Source: JAIQFL01 sp035295745
GTDB lineage: Bacteria; Acidobacteriota; Terriglobia; Bryobacterales; Bryobacteraceae
DNA: 64,000 bases
Assembly (NCBI GenBank): GCA_035295745.1
Contig: DATGIL010000080.1
Span: forward strand, 62,001-126,000
Direction of reading: 5' to 3'
Below the pieces are notes generated by a model. That model was not told the origin of the DNA. It saw only the letters and a program-made list of their open reading frames with translations, and searched no databases. The position numbers and the translations under genes were made by a program. Below, piece by piece: positions 8,378-17,014 of this stretch. Each line of letters begins with the position of its first letter. Within the stretch, counting starts at the first letter, position 1.

Positions 8378-10783
8378 TTGCGCCACATCTCTCTTCTCTG
8401 TCTCGCGGCGACCGGGTACGCGCAGATTCCTACGCCGGAATCGGTCCTCGGGCACAAACCCGGTGACGACTTCTACCTCGCCACCTACGAAGATGCGCTC
8501 GGATACTTCCGCAAGCTCGCGACCTCGTCCAAGCGGATCAAACTGGTCGAAGTCGGCAAAACCACGCAGGGACGAGACTGGTTCATCGCCTTCATCTCCG
8601 ATCCGGAGAATCTGGCGCAACTCGACCACTATAAGGAGATCTCGCGAAAGCTCGCGTTGGCAAAAGGCGTCTCCGAAGAACAAGCACACACACTCGCGCG
8701 CGAGATCAAACCGATCATTCATATCGATGGCGGCTTGCACGCTACCGAGGTCGCGAATCATCAGCACACGATTCAGCTCGGCCATGACCTCGTCGCCAGC
8801 GAGGAGCCATCGTTTCAGGCTATTCGCAAGAACCTGATCGTCGAACTGTGGTTCTCGATCAATCCCGACGGCCAGACGATCGTGGCCGATTGGTATCGCC
8901 AGAATCTCGGCACGCCGTTCGAAGTAAGCCCACTGCCGGTGCTTTGGCAGGAGTACGTCGGACACGACAACAATCGCGACGGGTACATGCTCAACATGAT
9001 CGAGTCGCGCGTCATCACCAAGGCGACCCTCGAAACCGAGCCGCTGGTATTTTACACCCAGCATCAGACCGCGCCCTTTCCGGGCCGCATCTATCTGCCG
9101 CCCTTTGCCGATCCGATTTCTGGCAACATGCATCCCCTCATGGTGCGATGGCTGAACCTCATCGGCATGGCGATCGCGCAACACCTCGACGATCACGGTC
9201 TGACCGGTTCTATGCACCAGGAGACGTTCGACGTCTGGTATCCCGGATACATCGACAACATCGGCAATTTCCGGCACACGATCTCGTTCTTCACCGAAAC
9301 CGCGCTTTATCGATATGCGACACCGCACTTCTACACGGTGGACGAGTTCCCGGCGACCCGCCAGACACTCGGCACGGAGATGTTGTATTCGAGTCCGTGG
9401 AAGGGCGGCTGGTGGCGCCTGGCGGACGCGTGCAAATACATGTACGAAGCCGATATGGCGGTGCTTAACCTCTCCACCAAATATCGCGAGCAGATGGCGT
9501 ACAACAAGTATCGGGCGGCGCGCGACACCATCGAAAAGTTCGAGAAAGAACCGCCGTTCGCATACGAGATCCCACGTGAACAGCACGATGCACCGGCAGC
9601 CGCGGCACTGCTGGAAAAGCTGATGTTGCATGGGATCGAGGTGCATCAGAGCAGCAAGCCGGATGCCTGGGTGATCGTGATGGACCAACCCTTTGCGGGC
9701 CTGGTGAAGGAGCTGTTTGAACCTCAGGTCTATCCGGCGTTGACCCAACGCCCCTACGATGTCACGGGCTGGACGCTGCCCTACCAGATGGGTTTGGAAG
9801 TGCACGCAGTCACGACGCCGTTGAGTAAGCAAATGCGTGATTCGCTGCAGCCGATCAAGGAGATCAAGGGCCTGGCCGCGCCATTCAATCACGGCGCTAA
9901 TGCCAGCTTCCGCGCGGTGAACGAGATTCTGGCGGAGAAGGGAACGGTCTCGTTCTCGGGGAATGACATCACCGCGTCCGGTCTCGACAAAGGCAAGTTG
10001 GACCGCATCCTGGCGGAGAATCGCCTGCGGGCCGTGGAATCGAAGGATGCCGGCAAGCCGGTTAAGGCCATGCGCGTGGGTCTGTATCGACCGTGGGTCG
10101 CGAGCATGGATGAGGGATGGACGCGCTGGATTCTGGAGCAGTACAAGTTCCCGTTCACCAACCTGTACAATGCCGACATTCGCGGCGGCCACCTGCGTGA
10201 GCACTACGACGTGATCGTGATTCCGGATGTTGCGGAGCGGCAGATCATCGACGGCCATCGGCCAGGGACGATTCCCGATCGATACGCCGGCGGGCTCGGT
10301 GACGAAGGCGTGCAGGAGCTTCGCGATTTTGCGAACGACGGCGGAACGGTGGTGACGTTCAACAATGCGTCGATGTTCGCGGTGAATCAGTTCAAGCTGC
10401 CGGTGGAAAATGCATTGGCGGGACTGCGCGCAGACCAGTTCTTCTGCTCCGGTTGCCTGGTCTCAGTGCACGTGGAGGATGCAAAGAATCCTCTGACCGC
10501 GGGCATCAGTTCGGACACGACTGTGATGTTCGAGCGGGGACCTGCCTTTGACACCAAGACGGGCTTCAAGGGAACGGTGCTGGCGCGATATCCGCGTGAG
10601 CGTTCCCCGTTGAAGAGCGGATACCTGGCAGGTCCAGAGCGGCTGGAAGGCAAGATTGCGGCGCTCTCGGTGGATTACGGCAAAGGCCACGTGATTCTGT
10701 TGGGCTTCAAGCCGCAGTGGCGAGGACAGTCATACGCCGGCTACAAGTTCTTCTTCAATACGTTTTACGGACAGAGTGAATAG
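8378..10783 (+). CDS. Second secreted M14-family zinc carboxypeptidase-like protein (tandem paralogue)
   Basis: An 801-residue paralogue of the preceding gene. Both mature proteins begin IPTPESVLGHKPGDDF or VPTPESVLGHKPGDDF and share the HATE zinc motif, NQHQT/TQHQT histidine and TETALYRYATPHF block. The frame is open back to a GTG at 8042, but the 112 added residues are repeat-derived. The TTG at 8378 puts a good signal peptide (MRHISLLCLAATGYAQ) at the N-terminus, so I prefer it, although the ribosome-binding site is weak. It lacks the Gly/Ala linker and C-terminal tail of its neighbour. Tandem duplication followed by divergence is the simplest history. Confidence 0.85.
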   Translation: MRHISLLCLAATGYAQIPTPESVLGHKPGDDFYLATYEDALGYFRKLATSSKRIKLVEVGKTTQGRDWFIAFISDPENLAQLDHYKEISRKLALAKGVSEEQAHTLAREIKPIIHIDGGLHATEVANHQHTIQLGHDLVASEEPSFQAIRKNLIVELWFSINPDGQTIVADWYRQNLGTPFEVSPLPVLWQEYVGHDNNRDGYMLNMIESRVITKATLETEPLVFYTQHQTAPFPGRIYLPPFADPISGNMHPLMVRWLNLIGMAIAQHLDDHGLTGSMHQETFDVWYPGYIDNIGNFRHTISFFTETALYRYATPHFYTVDEFPATRQTLGTEMLYSSPWKGGWWRLADACKYMYEADMAVLNLSTKYREQMAYNKYRAARDTIEKFEKEPPFAYEIPREQHDAPAAAALLEKLMLHGIEVHQSSKPDAWVIVMDQPFAGLVKELFEPQVYPALTQRPYDVTGWTLPYQMGLEVHAVTTPLSKQMRDSLQPIKEIKGLAAPFNHGANASFRAVNEILAEKGTVSFSGNDITASGLDKGKLDRILAENRLRAVESKDAGKPVKAMRVGLYRPWVASMDEGWTRWILEQYKFPFTNLYNADIRGGHLREHYDVIVIPDVAERQIIDGHRPGTIPDRYAGGLGDEGVQELRDFANDGGTVVTFNNASMFAVNQFKLPVENALAGLRADQFFCSGCLVSVHVEDAKNPLTAGISSDTTVMFERGPAFDTKTGFKGTVLARYPRERSPLKSGYLAGPERLEGKIAALSVDYGKGHVILLGFKPQWRGQSYAGYKFFFNTFYGQSE

Positions 10784-11315
10784 TCTGCCGATGGGACGGT
10801 AGACCCGACCTCAATCACGCCGAACTATGGACGGCACAATGTATCTCGCTTGGCTCCAGATACGACTGCTTGCTCAGTACACCGTTTCAGAAATACGGTC
10901 TCATATTTTGGCAAGAACACTCCCTCACGGTCGTGGCTCGTTGCGAGCCGCGCGCGTAAGCAAGCGATCTTGACTGCTTTGGCGGCGTGGTGGCAACGCT
11001 CCCTTACGGTCGCGGCTCGTAAGCTACCTTCACGCGCGGTACGTGCCCTTGCGAGCCGCGCATGTCCGGATTTTTCACAGGGTCTCACACTCACCTCACA
11101 CTCAGGGTCGTGGCTCGCGGGATACGTGCGCTTACGAGCCGCGCGCGTCAGCAAGCGATCTGGCGATACGCCGGCGGGCTCCTGAAACCACGTACTAAAT
11201 AGGTGCCAAGCACCGGTCACCGCGGTTTCCAATGCGATCGGCGCAGTTCCAATTTCGATCGCCCCTGCTTCAAAATCGCGAAAACGACAGACCGAGGGAC
11301 TTTCGTTCTCTATCA
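10784..11315. other. Non-coding region, mostly repeat
   Basis: No credible gene in 532 bases. Positions 10876-11196 are the longest copy of the interspersed MITE-like repeat. The rest (11205-11315) includes a small GGTGC-CAA-GCACC hairpin and no clear promoter. Confidence 0.7.
10876..11196 (+). mobile_element. MITE-like non-coding element, longest copy (copy A)
   Basis: A 321-base element bounded by AGTACACCGTTTCAG on the left and CTGAAACCACGTACT on the right, which are imperfect inverted repeats (12 of 15 positions match). Inside are about three diverged units, each with ACGGTCG or GGGTCG, GGCTCG and CGAGCC arms. The best is the hairpin GGCTCG-TTG-CGAGCC at 10935-10949. It encodes no transposase. 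The first 66 bases match 17014-17079 with only five differences. No target-site duplication is evident at the flanks. Confidence 0.65.
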
Positions 11316-11804
11316 TTACTTCAGGCGCGTCTCTTCTCCCGACATCTTCACCACCCAATGCTCACCGTCGGAGGATTCGGCTTGCTCAAAGCGAATATGA
11401 TCTTTGCCGGTGAAGACATTTGTGGTCTTGTACCAGGTGGTGCGGTCGCCGTCGACGTACTTCGATTGGTAGGTCCAATGGTCGCCGTCGATCGTCAATT
11501 CACCGCGGCCCGCAGCCTTGCCATCGGGCATGATCGCCTGCGAATAGAAGTGCCCTGCTCCTTCCCCGGGAGCGTAAATCACCAGCGCGCCAATCTTGCC
11601 GTCGACGGTTTGCTGGCATCCGAAAAACACGCCGATTCGTCCGCACTCGTTGACCAGATCCACGGCCACCGGAGCCGCTTCGCCCACCTTCTTCGTGCCC
11701 TTCCAGTGTCCGTTGTAGAGCCAAAGATGAGTGTAATTGTCATCCGCGGCAAACAGGCCGGGCACACCGGCAATCACCAGCAAAGCACCAGCGATCCACT
11801 TCAT
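11316..11804 (-). CDS. Secreted hypothetical protein
   Basis: A 162-residue protein with signal peptide MKWIAGALLVIAGVPGLFA. The mature part is rich in strands and aromatic residues (YTHLWLYNGHWKG, GEGAGHFYSQAIMPDGKA, GELTIDGDHWTYQSKY, DGEHWVVKMSG), which fits a lipocalin-like or DUF1579-like beta barrel that measures or binds a small ligand. It lies 15 bases downstream of the SIS-domain gene of the hyp operon and could be co-transcribed, but nothing in it suggests a hydrogenase role. Function unknown. Confidence 0.72.
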   Translation of the reverse strand: MKWIAGALLVIAGVPGLFAADDNYTHLWLYNGHWKGTKKVGEAAPVAVDLVNECGRIGVFFGCQQTVDGKIGALVIYAPGEGAGHFYSQAIMPDGKAAGRGELTIDGDHWTYQSKYVDGDRTTWYKTTNVFTGKDHIRFEQAESSDGEHWVVKMSGEETRLK

Positions 11805-11819
11805 TAACGTCTCCCCTCG

Positions 11820-12962
11820 TCAGCCCAGATCTTCGCGAATTATATGATAGATCGACGCCTGCACCTCTTGGATCCGCGGAATGTAGTCACAGGGCACAAC
11901 CAGCGCGTGATCCGCCAGATTCCGCCGGCGAATCTCGCCGCCATCGTAACCCAGCAGTGCCACCGTGAGCAGTTTGCGCTTGCGGGCCTCTTCCAACGCT
12001 GCGAGCAGATTGCGGGAGCCGCCGCTGGTGGAAATGGCGATTGCGACGTCCTCCGGCCGCGCCTGCGCGATGAGCTGCCGCTGAAAAATCAGTTCGGTCC
12101 CCACGTCGTTCGCGACCGCCGTGATGTTCGCCGGCTCCATCGCCAGCGAGACGGCCGGAACCGCGTGTAGGCCGGGCGGAGGCAGCACACAATCCAGCGT
12201 CCAGTCGTTGGCGTCAGTTGCCGATCCGCCATTGCCGAAGAGCATGAGCTTTCCACCGCTGGCAAGCCGGTCCGCGATCGCCGATGCGGCATCCGAAATC
12301 GGGGCGGCGAATTCATTTGCCATTTTGGCGCGTAGCAGCGAATCGTCGGAGACTTTCATCCGGATGGAAGCGGCCACTTCGTCGACCAGGCCCGCGTTGT
12401 CCTGCTTTTGCATTCCCAGAAACGGATACAGAAAGCCCGCATCGCCCGTATCGAGGCCCTGCTCGCGACGCTCCAGGAACACGTGCACCGTCTCCCAAAG
12501 CACGTGGTACAGGATCTCCACCACTTCCTGATGCACGAACGCATTTGGTGTCGCGGCCTCGCACCAGTAATCGCCTTCCGTGCCCGGTAGAGCCAGTGTC
12601 AAAGCCCCGGAGTCGCGCGATTGCCGCAATGCGGACGCCACTTCCGCATCGCCTTCGGGCGGCCCGAAGCCCATCACAATGTCTTCGGGACGGAGAATCG
12701 CCTGCAGCCACGGTCCGAATGCCGTGGAAAGATCGAGTGCGGGGAGCGCGCGTTTGCCCACGATCACGGGATGCACAAATTCCACCGACACATGCTGCGC
12801 GTCGGTCGAATAGGCGCCGGGCCCGAACGCCAACAATCGTCCACCCTTCAGGAAGCGCTCCGACATCTCCCGGCAGATTTCGGCGAGCTTCCGCGCCTCG
12901 CGCGCGAAGAATGCTTCACAGACCGCATTGCGATCGAGAAGGCGCTGTGCAACCGTTGCCAT
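11820..12962 (-). CDS. Double SIS-domain protein, GmhA-like, last gene of the hyp operon
   Basis: A 380-residue cytosolic protein. The C-terminal half (from about residue 225) is a phosphosugar isomerase/SIS domain of the GmhA type: KLMLFGNGGSATDAND, then AISTSGGSRNLLAALEEAR and a final IQEVQASIYHIIREDL. The N-terminal half repeats the fold in degenerate form (RLLAFGPGAYSTDAQH), with the GNGGS phosphate loop altered to GPGAYS. It starts 10 bases after hypE. GmhA-like SIS genes are known companions of some actinobacterial group 1h [NiFe]-hydrogenase operons, so a maturation-linked role is plausible; the substrate is unknown. Confidence 0.85.
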   Translation of the reverse strand: MATVAQRLLDRNAVCEAFFAREARKLAEICREMSERFLKGGRLLAFGPGAYSTDAQHVSVEFVHPVIVGKRALPALDLSTAFGPWLQAILRPEDIVMGFGPPEGDAEVASALRQSRDSGALTLALPGTEGDYWCEAATPNAFVHQEVVEILYHVLWETVHVFLERREQGLDTGDAGFLYPFLGMQKQDNAGLVDEVAASIRMKVSDDSLLRAKMANEFAAPISDAASAIADRLASGGKLMLFGNGGSATDANDWTLDCVLPPPGLHAVPAVSLAMEPANITAVANDVGTELIFQRQLIAQARPEDVAIAISTSGGSRNLLAALEEARKRKLLTVALLGYDGGEIRRRNLADHALVVPCDYIPRIQEVQASIYHIIREDLG

Positions 12963-12972
12963 GAACCGTACA

Positions 12973-14013
12973 CTAACAGATTCTGGGCAGCGGATCGCCT
13001 ACCAGCATGTCGACGATGCGCGTGCCGCCGTAAGGCGTCGACGACAACACCGAGCCGGCGGGCTGCTCGCGCACTTCTCCGATGATGCACGCCGCGTCTC
13101 CTCCCGGCGTGCGCTGCAGCGCTTCGACTGCCGCCTCGGCGAACTCCTTCGCCACCACCGCGAGGAACTGGCCTTCATTCGCAATGTGCATCGGATCGAG
13201 CCCCAACAACTCGCAGGCCCCGCGCACCGCATCGTGGATGGGCAGCCGGTCTTCTTGGACGAAAACTCCCAGGTCGCAATCGCGCGCGAATTCGTTGAGC
13301 GCTGTGGCCACGCCGCCGCGTGTCGGATCGCGCATCCATCGCAGTCCCGGAGCCGCCGCGGCCGCGAGCGCTTCTACCAACCCGATCACGGCACGCGTAT
13401 CGGAACACAGATCGGCCTCCAGATCCAACTCTCCGCGAGCCAGCAGGATGGTAATGCCGTGATCGCCGATCGGTCCTGACAGCAGGATGACATCGCCCGG
13501 CCGCGCCGACCGCGCCGTAATCCGCACGCCGGGAATCGGCCGCCCCACACCGGCCGTCGTGATATACATCTTGTCGGCCTTGCCGTGCTCTACCACTTTG
13601 GTATCGCCGCCCGCTACAATTACGCCGGCGACGCTCGCGGCCTTCGCCATCGCACGGACTTCCGCCTCGAGCACTTCCGTCGGCAACCCCGCTTCGAGCA
13701 CATAGGTCACCACTAGCGCCTCGGCTCGTGCGCCCGAGACCGCCAGATCGTTGACCGTGCCGTTCACGGCTAGTTCGCCGATCGATCCCCCCGGAAAGCG
13801 TAGCGGGCTGACTACGAAGCTGTCCGCAGTGATGGCAATTGGCGCGCCGTTTACCATGAGGTGGGCCGCATCGCCCAAAGGCTCGGTGGATGCGCCAAAG
13901 AGAATGGGTGCGAAGAGTCCTTCGATCAGGCGGCGGCTAGCCTTGCCGCCCGCGCCGTGAGCCATTTCGATCTGTGCGTCCCGAAAGCGGACCTTGGGCG
14001 AAGCAACAGGCAT
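12973..14013 (-). CDS. hypE: Hydrogenase maturation protein HypE
   Basis: A 346-residue member of the PurM-like family. It opens with the characteristic AHGAGGKASRRLIEGLF and has AITADSFVVSPLRFPGGSIGELAVNGTVND-type nucleotide-binding blocks, GGDTKVVEHGKAD and RDPTRGGVATALNE. The protein ends in PRIC; a C-terminal cysteine is the residue carbamoylated by HypF and dehydrated by HypE to thiocyanate, the source of the active-site CN ligands in [NiFe]-hydrogenases. It lies six bases after hypD. No hypF is present in this window. Confidence 0.96.
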   Translation of the reverse strand: MPVASPKVRFRDAQIEMAHGAGGKASRRLIEGLFAPILFGASTEPLGDAAHLMVNGAPIAITADSFVVSPLRFPGGSIGELAVNGTVNDLAVSGARAEALVVTYVLEAGLPTEVLEAEVRAMAKAASVAGVIVAGGDTKVVEHGKADKMYITTAGVGRPIPGVRITARSARPGDVILLSGPIGDHGITILLARGELDLEADLCSDTRAVIGLVEALAAAAAPGLRWMRDPTRGGVATALNEFARDCDLGVFVQEDRLPIHDAVRGACELLGLDPMHIANEGQFLAVVAKEFAEAAVEALQRTPGGDAACIIGEVREQPAGSVLSSTPYGGTRIVDMLVGDPLPRIC

Positions 14014-14019
14014 GGAGAC

Positions 14020-15141
14020 TCAGGCCGGAATGGAGACCAGCGCATGCTTTCGATGTTCGTACTGATAATAGGCCGCGCACGAGCCTTCCGACGAGACCAT
14101 CAGCGCGCCTACCGGACGCTCCGGTGTGCACTCGTTGCCGAAGAGCTTGCACTGCGCCGGCTTAAGCACGCCTTTCAAGACTTCTCCGCACTGCGCCGCC
14201 TTGGGGTCAGTGACGCGGATGCCCGGAATCTCGAAGCGCCGCTCTGCATCCCAGTCGGCGAAGTCCTCGTTCAGCGCCAGCGCCGATTGCGAGATGAATC
14301 CCATGCCGCGCCATTCGAAATAGGACCGCAGCGTGAACACCTGCGCCATCGCCTTGAGCGCCGCCTTGTTTCCGTCCCACGGCACCACGCGGCGGTATTG
14401 ATTCTCCACTTTCGCCTCGCCATGCTGCAACTGTCGAAGCAGCATGGCCACCGATTGCAGCACGTCCAGTGGTTCAAAGCCCGAGACTACGATCGGCTTG
14501 TTTTCGTGGCGCGCGATCCACTCGTAGGGGCGGCAGCCGATCACCGTCGAAACGTGCCCCGGCCCGATGAACGCATCGATCCGCATATCCGGCGAATCCA
14601 GAATCGCCCGAATCGCCGGGATGATCGTCACGTGATTGCAGAACACCGAGAAGTTCCGGATGCCCTCCGCCTTGGCACGCATCAGTGTCAACGCCGTGGA
14701 AGGCGCGGTTGTCTCGAAGCCGATCGCAAAGAACATCACGTGCTTCGAAGGGTTGTTGCGGGCCAGTTTCAGTGCGTCGGCAGGCGAATAGACTATGCGG
14801 ATATCGGCTCCGCGGGCCTTATGTTCGAGCGGGCTCCCCTGGGTCCCCGGCACGCGCATCATGTCGCCGAACGCAGTGAAGATCACGTCCGGATGCGCCG
14901 CCATCGAGAGTCCGTCATCGATGCGTCCCATCGGCAGGACGCAGACCGGGCATCCCGGACCGTGCACCAACTCGATATTGGAAGGCAGCAGATCTTTCAG
15001 GCCGAAGCGATAAATCGCGTGGGTGTGGCCACCGCACACCTCCATCATGCGATAGTGCCGTGCGGGGTCGGCCAATCGCCGGATCTCCTCGGATGTGCGG
15101 GAAATCAATTCCGGTTCGCGGAATTCGTCGATGTATTTCAT
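14020..15141 (-). CDS. hypD: Hydrogenase maturation protein HypD
   Basis: A 373-residue protein of full family length. Diagnostic motifs are MEVCGGHTHAIYRFG, the redox motif GPGCPVCVLP, ETTAPSTALT, and the C-terminal cysteines of the [4Fe-4S] cluster (PAQCKLFGNEC ... EGSCAAYYQY). HypD with HypC is the scaffold on which the Fe(CN)2CO group is assembled. The ATG at 15141 overlaps the hypC stop (ATGA), so the two subunits of the complex are translationally coupled. Confidence 0.97.
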   Translation of the reverse strand: MKYIDEFREPELISRTSEEIRRLADPARHYRMMEVCGGHTHAIYRFGLKDLLPSNIELVHGPGCPVCVLPMGRIDDGLSMAAHPDVIFTAFGDMMRVPGTQGSPLEHKARGADIRIVYSPADALKLARNNPSKHVMFFAIGFETTAPSTALTLMRAKAEGIRNFSVFCNHVTIIPAIRAILDSPDMRIDAFIGPGHVSTVIGCRPYEWIARHENKPIVVSGFEPLDVLQSVAMLLRQLQHGEAKVENQYRRVVPWDGNKAALKAMAQVFTLRSYFEWRGMGFISQSALALNEDFADWDAERRFEIPGIRVTDPKAAQCGEVLKGVLKPAQCKLFGNECTPERPVGALMVSSEGSCAAYYQYEHRKHALVSIPA

Positions 15142-15443
15142 GGAGACGGCCGCTCCTCGGGCTGTGGATCCGCATCGTCGGAGCTGTACCCTTGCGCTTC
15201 CTGCATGGCGGCTTCGGCTTCACCCAGCGCGGTCAACATGCGCAACTGGTCTTGAGCTTCATCCTCGCGAATCTTGCTCATCGCGAATCCGACGTGGATC
15301 AGTACCCAGTCGCCCGGAGCGATACCATCGGGTTCCACCAGGCTGATGTCCACACCGCGCCGGACACCCACCACATCCACCAGAGCCCGATGGGGATCAC
15401 TGGCTGATAGTTCGACGATCTTGCCCGGAATGGCCAGACACAT
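15138..15443 (-). CDS. hypC: Hydrogenase maturation chaperone HypC/HupF/HoxL family
   Basis: A 101-residue protein, first gene of the hypCDE-SIS operon. It begins MCLAIPGKI, with the essential Cys2 that carries the iron group and contacts the hydrogenase large subunit, followed by the OB-fold strands ALVDVVGVRRGVDISLV and GDWVLIHVGFAMSKI. The tail after about residue 75 is longer and more acidic than usual (SSDDADPQPEERPSP) and is probably disordered. Confidence 0.95.
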   Translation of the reverse strand: MCLAIPGKIVELSASDPHRALVDVVGVRRGVDISLVEPDGIAPGDWVLIHVGFAMSKIREDEAQDQLRMLTALGEAEAAMQEAQGYSSDDADPQPEERPSP

Positions 15444-15745
15444 GACTGTTCCGCCCTTCGTTACTCTTCGCTCATGAGCCGCGCTGCAAGTCGAAGCGTA
15501 AGGTCAACTCGTCCTTCAGCTTGAGTGTACCACCGGCAATCAAAAGCAAGCGGACCTGAAATCCGTCTGCCAAGCGGGAAAGGTTCCAATCGCACGAAGC
15601 ATGTCGTCCGCGTCTCGCCAGGTACGCCGATATCGATTCAGGTGAGACCTATCCTTTGACGTGTGAAGGTCTTAAGGACTGTTAACCAATGGCAACTTTC
15701 TGTGAGCCGCGCATTGCTATATGCTGCGCCGTCTGGGACTGCTGT
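15444..15745. other. Intergenic region between hypC and the TPR gene
   Basis: About 300 bases between divergent genes; promoters for both must lie here, but I see no strong -35/-10 pair. One segment (CGGA-CCTGAAA-TCCG, around 15552-15566) mimics an anticodon arm but the other tRNA arms are absent. No gene found. Confidence 0.5.
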
Positions 15746-17014
15746 ATGCTTTGCCGTTACTGTGGAAAGTCGCTGAGGACTGTTGAGGGGAATCTCGGAA
15801 CGGTCCACCAGTGCACGGCTCCGCTGGAGCCGCGCCCACAGGAACCGGCAACCCGCCCCACCAAAATCCATGTAGTGAAAGATCAGCTCGAACCAGTCAT
15901 CCAGTGGCTTGACGAGCAGGTTCCCGTCCGGGAGCGGCTGGTCCTTCCCACGCTTGCTCAGGAACTGCTTGACGACCCCCTGCAAGTTGCGCCCCTCCGA
16001 GTGATGCCTGAACCTGCCGACCGAAGCCGCCGGCAGGCTGCCGCACCCTCTTCTGCTCCCGGTTCAGCGGTAACCGTGGAGCCGCTGTTTCCTGCTTTAT
16101 TCGTCGATGCGCTACTACCGGCGGAGGTCCTCGCGCTACCGCTCGACATCCCTACAGACCCGCTGCTGACCTTTGAGCCCTTGGAATTTCCGGTGAGAAT
16201 GGAAGCGCCTCCGCCACCCGCGCGTCCCAAGCCCCGGCCGAAGTTGCAGGAGGTGCCTTCGCCGGAACTGGCGCTTCCGGAAATTGCGGAATGGGAATTC
16301 GCCGCCACCGCTGCATTCTCCGCGGGGGACTACGCTGCCGCCGCCGCGGCCTGCGGACTCCTCACCGACATAGCACCGGCCCATTTCGAAGCCTGGTTCA
16401 ATCTCGGGGTGGCCGAACAAAAGCAAGGATCGCTACATGCCGTGGCGGCATTTCGTGCGGCGGTCCGTCTGCGTCCCAAAGATCCACACGCATGGCAGGC
16501 GCTCGGAATGGCGCTGCACCCCTGCGATGCCGAAGGCGCGAAGGGAGCTTACACCACGGCTCTCGACCTGGCGCCCGAGATGATTCCGTCGATGTGGAAC
16601 CTTGGCCTGATCGCCGAAAAAAGTGGAGACACGGTGGAGGCGGGCAGGATGGTGTCGAAGCTGATGGAATTACAGCCGGAGCGCCAGGATTTGCGCTACC
16701 GCCGCGCGTTACTGCAAGCGCGAGCGGGCGATTTCGAAGCCGCCGTGGCCGGCCTGGATGATCCGGCCCCTTATCTGCGCCTGGGGGCATTGGGCTGGCG
16801 GCTCGGCGACTACGATCTGGCTGGGAAATGTTTCGAGGAGATGCTGCATCACGGTGCTGCCCCGCTGCTCGCTTTGCGCGCCATGGCGGCTGCCGCCATT
16901 CGCCAATGCGACTTTTCGCGTGCACTGGATCTCCATCGCTCCTTGAGCGACGCCGGCGATCGGAGCTTCGAGGTGCGCTCCAATCGCGCCCTGCTCGAAC
17001 GCGCGAACGCCTAA
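15746..17014 (+). CDS. TPR-repeat protein with N-terminal zinc-ribbon-like motif
   Basis: A 422-residue protein. I prefer the ATG at 15746 because the protein then opens with MLCRYCGKSL and a further Cys (VHQC), a small zinc-ribbon-like start; the frame remains open to 15689. Residues about 30-190 are Pro-rich and probably disordered. The C-terminal half is a run of tetratricopeptide repeats (FSAGDYAAAAAACGLLTDIAP, HFEAWFNLGVAEQKQGS, PHAWQALGMAL, PSMWNLGLIAEKSGDT). It is likely a scaffold; the partner is unknown. The stop codon TAA uses the first base of the adjoining repeat (AGTACACC...), so the original C-terminus may have been altered by the insertion. Confidence 0.8.
   Translation: MLCRYCGKSLRTVEGNLGTVHQCTAPLEPRPQEPATRPTKIHVVKDQLEPVIQWLDEQVPVRERLVLPTLAQELLDDPLQVAPLRVMPEPADRSRRQAAAPSSAPGSAVTVEPLFPALFVDALLPAEVLALPLDIPTDPLLTFEPLEFPVRMEAPPPPARPKPRPKLQEVPSPELALPEIAEWEFAATAAFSAGDYAAAAAACGLLTDIAPAHFEAWFNLGVAEQKQGSLHAVAAFRAAVRLRPKDPHAWQALGMALHPCDAEGAKGAYTTALDLAPEMIPSMWNLGLIAEKSGDTVEAGRMVSKLMELQPERQDLRYRRALLQARAGDFEAAVAGLDDPAPYLRLGALGWRLGDYDLAGKCFEEMLHHGAAPLLALRAMAAAAIRQCDFSRALDLHRSLSDAGDRSFEVRSNRALLERANA

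Noticed and set aside
10825..11358. A 177-residue minus-strand frame in the gap after the second peptidase
   Set aside because: It is almost entirely a translation of the MITE-like repeat and has no initiation site or domain.
15545..15610. A tRNA-like segment upstream of hypC (anticodon-arm-like CGGA-CCTGAAA-TCCG, then GGTTCCAATC)
   Set aside because: The base at the usual U33 position is C, the T-arm does not pair, and there is no acceptor or D-arm.
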